From positions 205,049 to 269,048 of the forward strand of contig NZ_JAMXWN010000003.1 of assembly GCF_024125425.1 (NCBI RefSeq): a stretch of 64,000 nt of DNA, written 5' to 3'. The translations under genes were made by a program, and so were the position numbers. This document shows, in pieces, positions 63,061-64,000 of this stretch. How positions within the stretch are numbered: the first letter of the stretch is position 1; each line of letters begins with the position of its first letter. Under the pieces are notes generated by a model. The model had not been told where the DNA came from and made no database searches. It was given only the letters and a program-made list of their open reading frames with translations. This DNA is from Sporolactobacillus kofuensis. GTDB lineage: Bacteria > Bacillota > Bacilli > Bacillales > Sporolactobacillaceae.

Positions 63061-63480
63061 CTAATGCAAGAGACGATCTGCTCGTTCAATTTGATCTTTA
63101 AGATAATCCGGTGTATTGGGATGGTTAAGCACTTCATCGGTGGTCATCCAGTAGAGCTTCGCTACTTCATCGGCACTGACTGCGTGCGGGAGGCCTGACA
63201 AAGGTCGGCAAAAAAAGATTGCTTCGAGTGCCATTTCACCGTTTGGAAGCTGGAACGAGGCGCTTTTGACATATCTAAGGTCGGTAACTTCGATATCCAC
63301 TTCTTCTTTGATTTCGCGGCGCAGCGCATGCTCTAGAATATCGTTGGGATGATCGGTTAAATCAACTTTTCCACCGACAAGCGCGAGGAGACCGGCCGCA
63401 TGTTTTTCTTTTTCACTGCGCTTAATGATTAGCCATCGGCCGTTTTGATAGATCGCAGCTTCCACAATCACCAGAAACAT
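63061..63480 (-). CDS. NUDIX hydrolase
   Basis: 139 residues. The second half of the Nudix box is standard (RREIKEEVDI), but its first part reads GGKVDLTDHPNDILEHAL, with Asp for the first Glu and a few extra residues, so the box departs from GX5EX7. It likely hydrolyses a nucleoside diphosphate linked to another group; substrate unknown. Confidence 0.85.
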   Translation of the reverse strand: MFLVIVEAAIYQNGRWLIIKRSEKEKHAAGLLALVGGKVDLTDHPNDILEHALRREIKEEVDIEVTDLRYVKSASFQLPNGEMALEAIFFCRPLSGLPHAVSADEVAKLYWMTTDEVLNHPNTPDYLKDQIERADRLLH

Positions 63481-63636
63481 GAACGTCCTCCGTTCTTTCT
63501 TCGTCCTAATTATTATGTTTATTATAGTGTATTTTCTATTGGTATCGATAGAGAGAATGACTCTGCTTGAATGGTCAATATAATTTTGTTAAAGTCGGAA
63601 GAAATTAAAGATGGAGTTATAAGAGGAGGTATGCAG

Positions 63637-63966
63637 ATGGCCGATCGCTCATTCCTTGTTTCTGTATCAATAGAGGACGCGGTAAAGCTTGTTAAGCAAG
63701 CTGCAGGTGCTGATCAGGTACACGAATTGCAGACGGAATCCGAGGAAATTAAGCAGTGCATTCTGGCCTTCCAGAAATATTTTTTTCGTAACAGCAGCTA
63801 CGCGGCATTAACCGCGGTGATTGATAACATCTCGGGGAAGACCAAAATATCCGTTGTCATTACCGGGGGTTCGGGTTCAATATTCGGATCATGGGACTGG
63901 GGAGCAACATATGATTGGTTGGAGGAATTCATGGGCTGTTTCTCGAACTCCATCATTGAAGAATAA
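63637..63966 (+). CDS. Hypothetical protein, 109 residues
   Basis: The ATG at 63637 lies 7 bases after GAGGAGG; the frame opens earlier at 63571 without a site. It begins MADRSFLVSVSIEDAVKLVK and has a Gly/Ser-rich part (VVITGGSGSIFGSWDWGATY) near the C-terminus. No signal or membrane segment. It may belong to the DUF6054 group by general look, which I cannot verify. Function unknown. Confidence 0.7.
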   Translation: MADRSFLVSVSIEDAVKLVKQAAGADQVHELQTESEEIKQCILAFQKYFFRNSSYAALTAVIDNISGKTKISVVITGGSGSIFGSWDWGATYDWLEEFMGCFSNSIIEE

Positions 63967-64000
63967 GTGCTGTCGTTTAGAAAAAAATGAAAGGACTGTA

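Overview
The window is the replication-origin region of a spore-forming, low-GC Gram-positive bacterium of the order Bacillales. The gene order rnpA-rpmH-oriC-dnaA-dnaN-yaaA-recF-gyrB-gyrA, the left-arm blocks (yidC-jag-mnmE-mnmG-rsmG-noc-soj-spo0J-yyaC, rpsF-ssb-rpsR, rplI-dnaC-purA, walRKHIJ-htrA-rlmH) and the right-arm block (guaB-dacA-pdxS-pdxT-serS) follow the Bacillus subtilis pattern closely. yyaC and spo0J point to sporulation. A genus cannot be fixed from sequence alone; Sporolactobacillaceae is my unverified guess.

Layout. 1-9.1 kb is the accessory part: a HEAT-repeat membrane protein with an odd response regulator, a TetR-controlled two-gene ABC exporter, and a YdfHIJ-like two-component system with its MMPL transporter. 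9.2-24.6 kb, minus strand, is conserved core: rlmH, htrA, the walRKHIJ cell-wall regulon operon, three tRNAs, purA, dnaC, rplI, gdpP and yybS. 25-28 kb holds four plus-strand genes (CDF cation transporter, lone CheW, HD hydrolase, DUF420/CtaM-like). 28.2-43.3 kb, minus strand, carries ribosomal, SSB, GTPase, GlyRS (T-box), chromosome-segregation, tRNA-modification and membrane-insertion genes. 43.25-45.75 kb is a bipartite oriC on both sides of dnaA. 45.7-64 kb runs on the plus strand through replication, gyrase, IMP dehydrogenase, PBP5, PLP synthase and SerRS (T-box), then a deoxynucleoside kinase, a cold-shock gene with a structured leader, tRNA-Arg and a NUDIX gene.

Nearly all genes are co-oriented with replication leaving oriC. 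Chromosome maintenance signals are dense: DnaA boxes at oriC, a second DnaA-box cluster upstream of rlmH, two exact parS sites (inside spo0J and between noc and rsmG) and a degenerate third one.

The least explained structure is a dispersed repeat of roughly 60-160 bp with a GC-rich hairpin core. I count seven copies; each lies directly 3' of a gene, on that gene's strand, and co-oriented with replication. Other points to check are a terminator-like switch in the csp leader, a receiver domain with Glu in place of the phosphoacceptor Asp, and an HD-GYP protein downstream of gyrA that has lost metal ligands.
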